Positions 32,393 through 33,015 of a stretch of 33,015 nt of DNA are shown piece after piece. The stretch is from an uncultured Pelagibacteraceae bacterium. GTDB taxonomy: Bacteria > Pseudomonadota > Alphaproteobacteria > Pelagibacterales > Pelagibacteraceae. Position 1 is the first letter of the stretch; each line of letters begins with the position of its first letter. Made by a program: the position numbers and the translations under genes. Below the pieces are notes generated by a model. The model was not told the origin of the DNA. It did not search any database and saw only the letters and a list, made by a program, of their open reading frames with translations. The stretch spans positions 1-33,015 of the forward strand of contig CACPBW010000009.1 of the NCBI GenBank assembly GCA_902632275.1, read 5' to 3'.

Positions 32393-33015
32393 ATGTCAAG
32401 ATTTTTAAAGTCTATCACAATCATGATTTTATTATTCGCTTTTCAATCACCTGTAGTAGCGTCTGGAAAGGAATATTATGAAAATTTAGTTTCAAATTGG
32501 TCAAAAATTTTTCCTGATCAAAATAGAAATGCTGCTGGACCAAAGTTTTTTAAGTTTATTATTGATCAAGATATGAATTATAAAGAATTTGTTGAATATA
32601 ATAAGCTTTATTGTGCAGTTAGTGGATCATTAATAAGTCCAGGAAGTATGCCTGAATTTCTCTATGTAAATCAAGATAAATCAAATACAAAGATTTGTGG
32701 GTATTACTACAGATGTTGTATTCCGTGTTCTTGTGATGTTATGAAATATTCGAAAGTTAAAAAAATAAATTATCAATTTAAAGATGTAAAAAAAGATATT
32801 TATGTTCTTACTATAGATAATCCTTGTGGAAAAGTAGACTTTCCAAAAAGAGTAAACAAAGATTATTTTTGTAAAAATGATAAATTAGATACAAATCAAG
32901 TATTTGAAATAGATGGTAAATTAGTAATTGGTCTTTTACATAAAGCAAAACCTTGTAATGAACAAAATATAAATTACATTGCTAAAAACGAAGTGACAGG
33001 CGAATATTGTGATAT
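32393..33015 (+). CDS. Cysteine-rich exported protein, 3' end outside window
   Basis: Open frame of 207 codons continuing past the window end. Signal peptide 1-23 or 24 (core ITIMILLFAFQSPVVA). The mature part has ten Cys, including a dense motif Cys102-x5-Cys108-Cys109-x2-Cys112-x-Cys114. No known family is recognised. The cysteines may form disulfides in the periplasm or bind metal; the cluster order resembles a small metal-binding knot. CcdA in this window could supply thiols for such proteins, but that link is speculative. Confidence 0.7.
   Translation, partial: MSRFLKSITIMILLFAFQSPVVASGKEYYENLVSNWSKIFPDQNRNAAGPKFFKFIIDQDMNYKEFVEYNKLYCAVSGSLISPGSMPEFLYVNQDKSNTKICGYYYRCCIPCSCDVMKYSKVKKINYQFKDVKKDIYVLTIDNPCGKVDFPKRVNKDYFCKNDKLDTNQVFEIDGKLVIGLLHKAKPCNEQNINYIAKNEVTGEYCD

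Noticed and set aside
1-33015. tRNA, rRNA, CRISPR, insertion sequences or riboswitches
   Set aside because: None could be recognised by eye in any gap; the gaps are all under about 85 bases.

Overview
The window is strongly AT-rich and very densely coded. Genes overlap by 4 to 20 bases or sit a few bases apart, most runs are co-directional, and Shine-Dalgarno sites are sparse. Together with the gene content (a gamma-butyrobetaine hydroxylase-like dioxygenase, a small CysE, a 1-Cys peroxiredoxin, many tiny membrane proteins, DUF2256 beside photolyases), this suggests a streamlined marine alphaproteobacterium of the SAR11/Pelagibacterales type. That assignment is an inference from style and content, because no rRNA or tRNA lies in the window. 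No non-coding stretch exceeds about 85 bases, and I saw no IS element, CRISPR array, riboswitch or phage gene.

Region 1 (7-5812, +) is a compact operon: an aldehyde dehydrogenase, a 41-residue membrane protein, a fumarylacetoacetate hydrolase-family enzyme, PEP carboxylase and CcdA. Region 2 (5830-7793, -) pairs a GBBH-like 2-oxoglutarate dioxygenase with an EamA transporter. Region 3 (7860-12008, +) holds an inositol-monophosphatase-family phosphatase, a repeat-bearing autotransporter, a class I glutamine amidotransferase and an AhpD-like protein.

Region 4 (12011-21043) is the most distinctive part. It has an SDR without the catalytic Tyr plus an IsdG-type heme monooxygenase on the minus strand, and a cryptochrome/photolyase of the DPRP (FeS-BCP) family diverging from them. 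A glycosyltransferase and a polytopic membrane protein follow. Then DUF393 and a DUF2256 mini-protein (+) converge on a nine-gene minus-strand run (21043 to 17045). That run holds two NTF2-like proteins, two or three exported proteins, four small membrane proteins and, last, a short FAD-domain photolyase whose second domain appears to lie at the C-terminus. The grouping resembles light-responsive photolyase clusters of other proteobacteria, although no photoreceptor regulator is present here.

Region 5 (21122-24377) is a sulfur/redox block. CysK, CysE and a 37-residue protein with 12 cysteines (metallothionein-like, previously hidden by its size) are on the minus strand, followed by an ETHE1-type persulfide dioxygenase. 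A divergent 1-Cys peroxiredoxin has a near-consensus promoter whose spacer carries an inverted repeat, and ends at a hairpin terminator. Region 6 (24376-26592) has a methyltransferase, an Asp/Glu racemase, a LysE exporter and a small membrane ORF.

Region 7 (26605-29729) contains a HisD-superfamily dehydrogenase (possibly a sulfopropanediol dehydrogenase), a phosphate acetyl/butyryltransferase and a divergent BASS-type transporter. Region 8 (29784-33015, +) has DUF4149, an exported histidine phosphatase, an FG-GAP/ASPIC-UnbV protein, a 47-residue membrane protein and a cysteine-rich exported protein cut by the window end.
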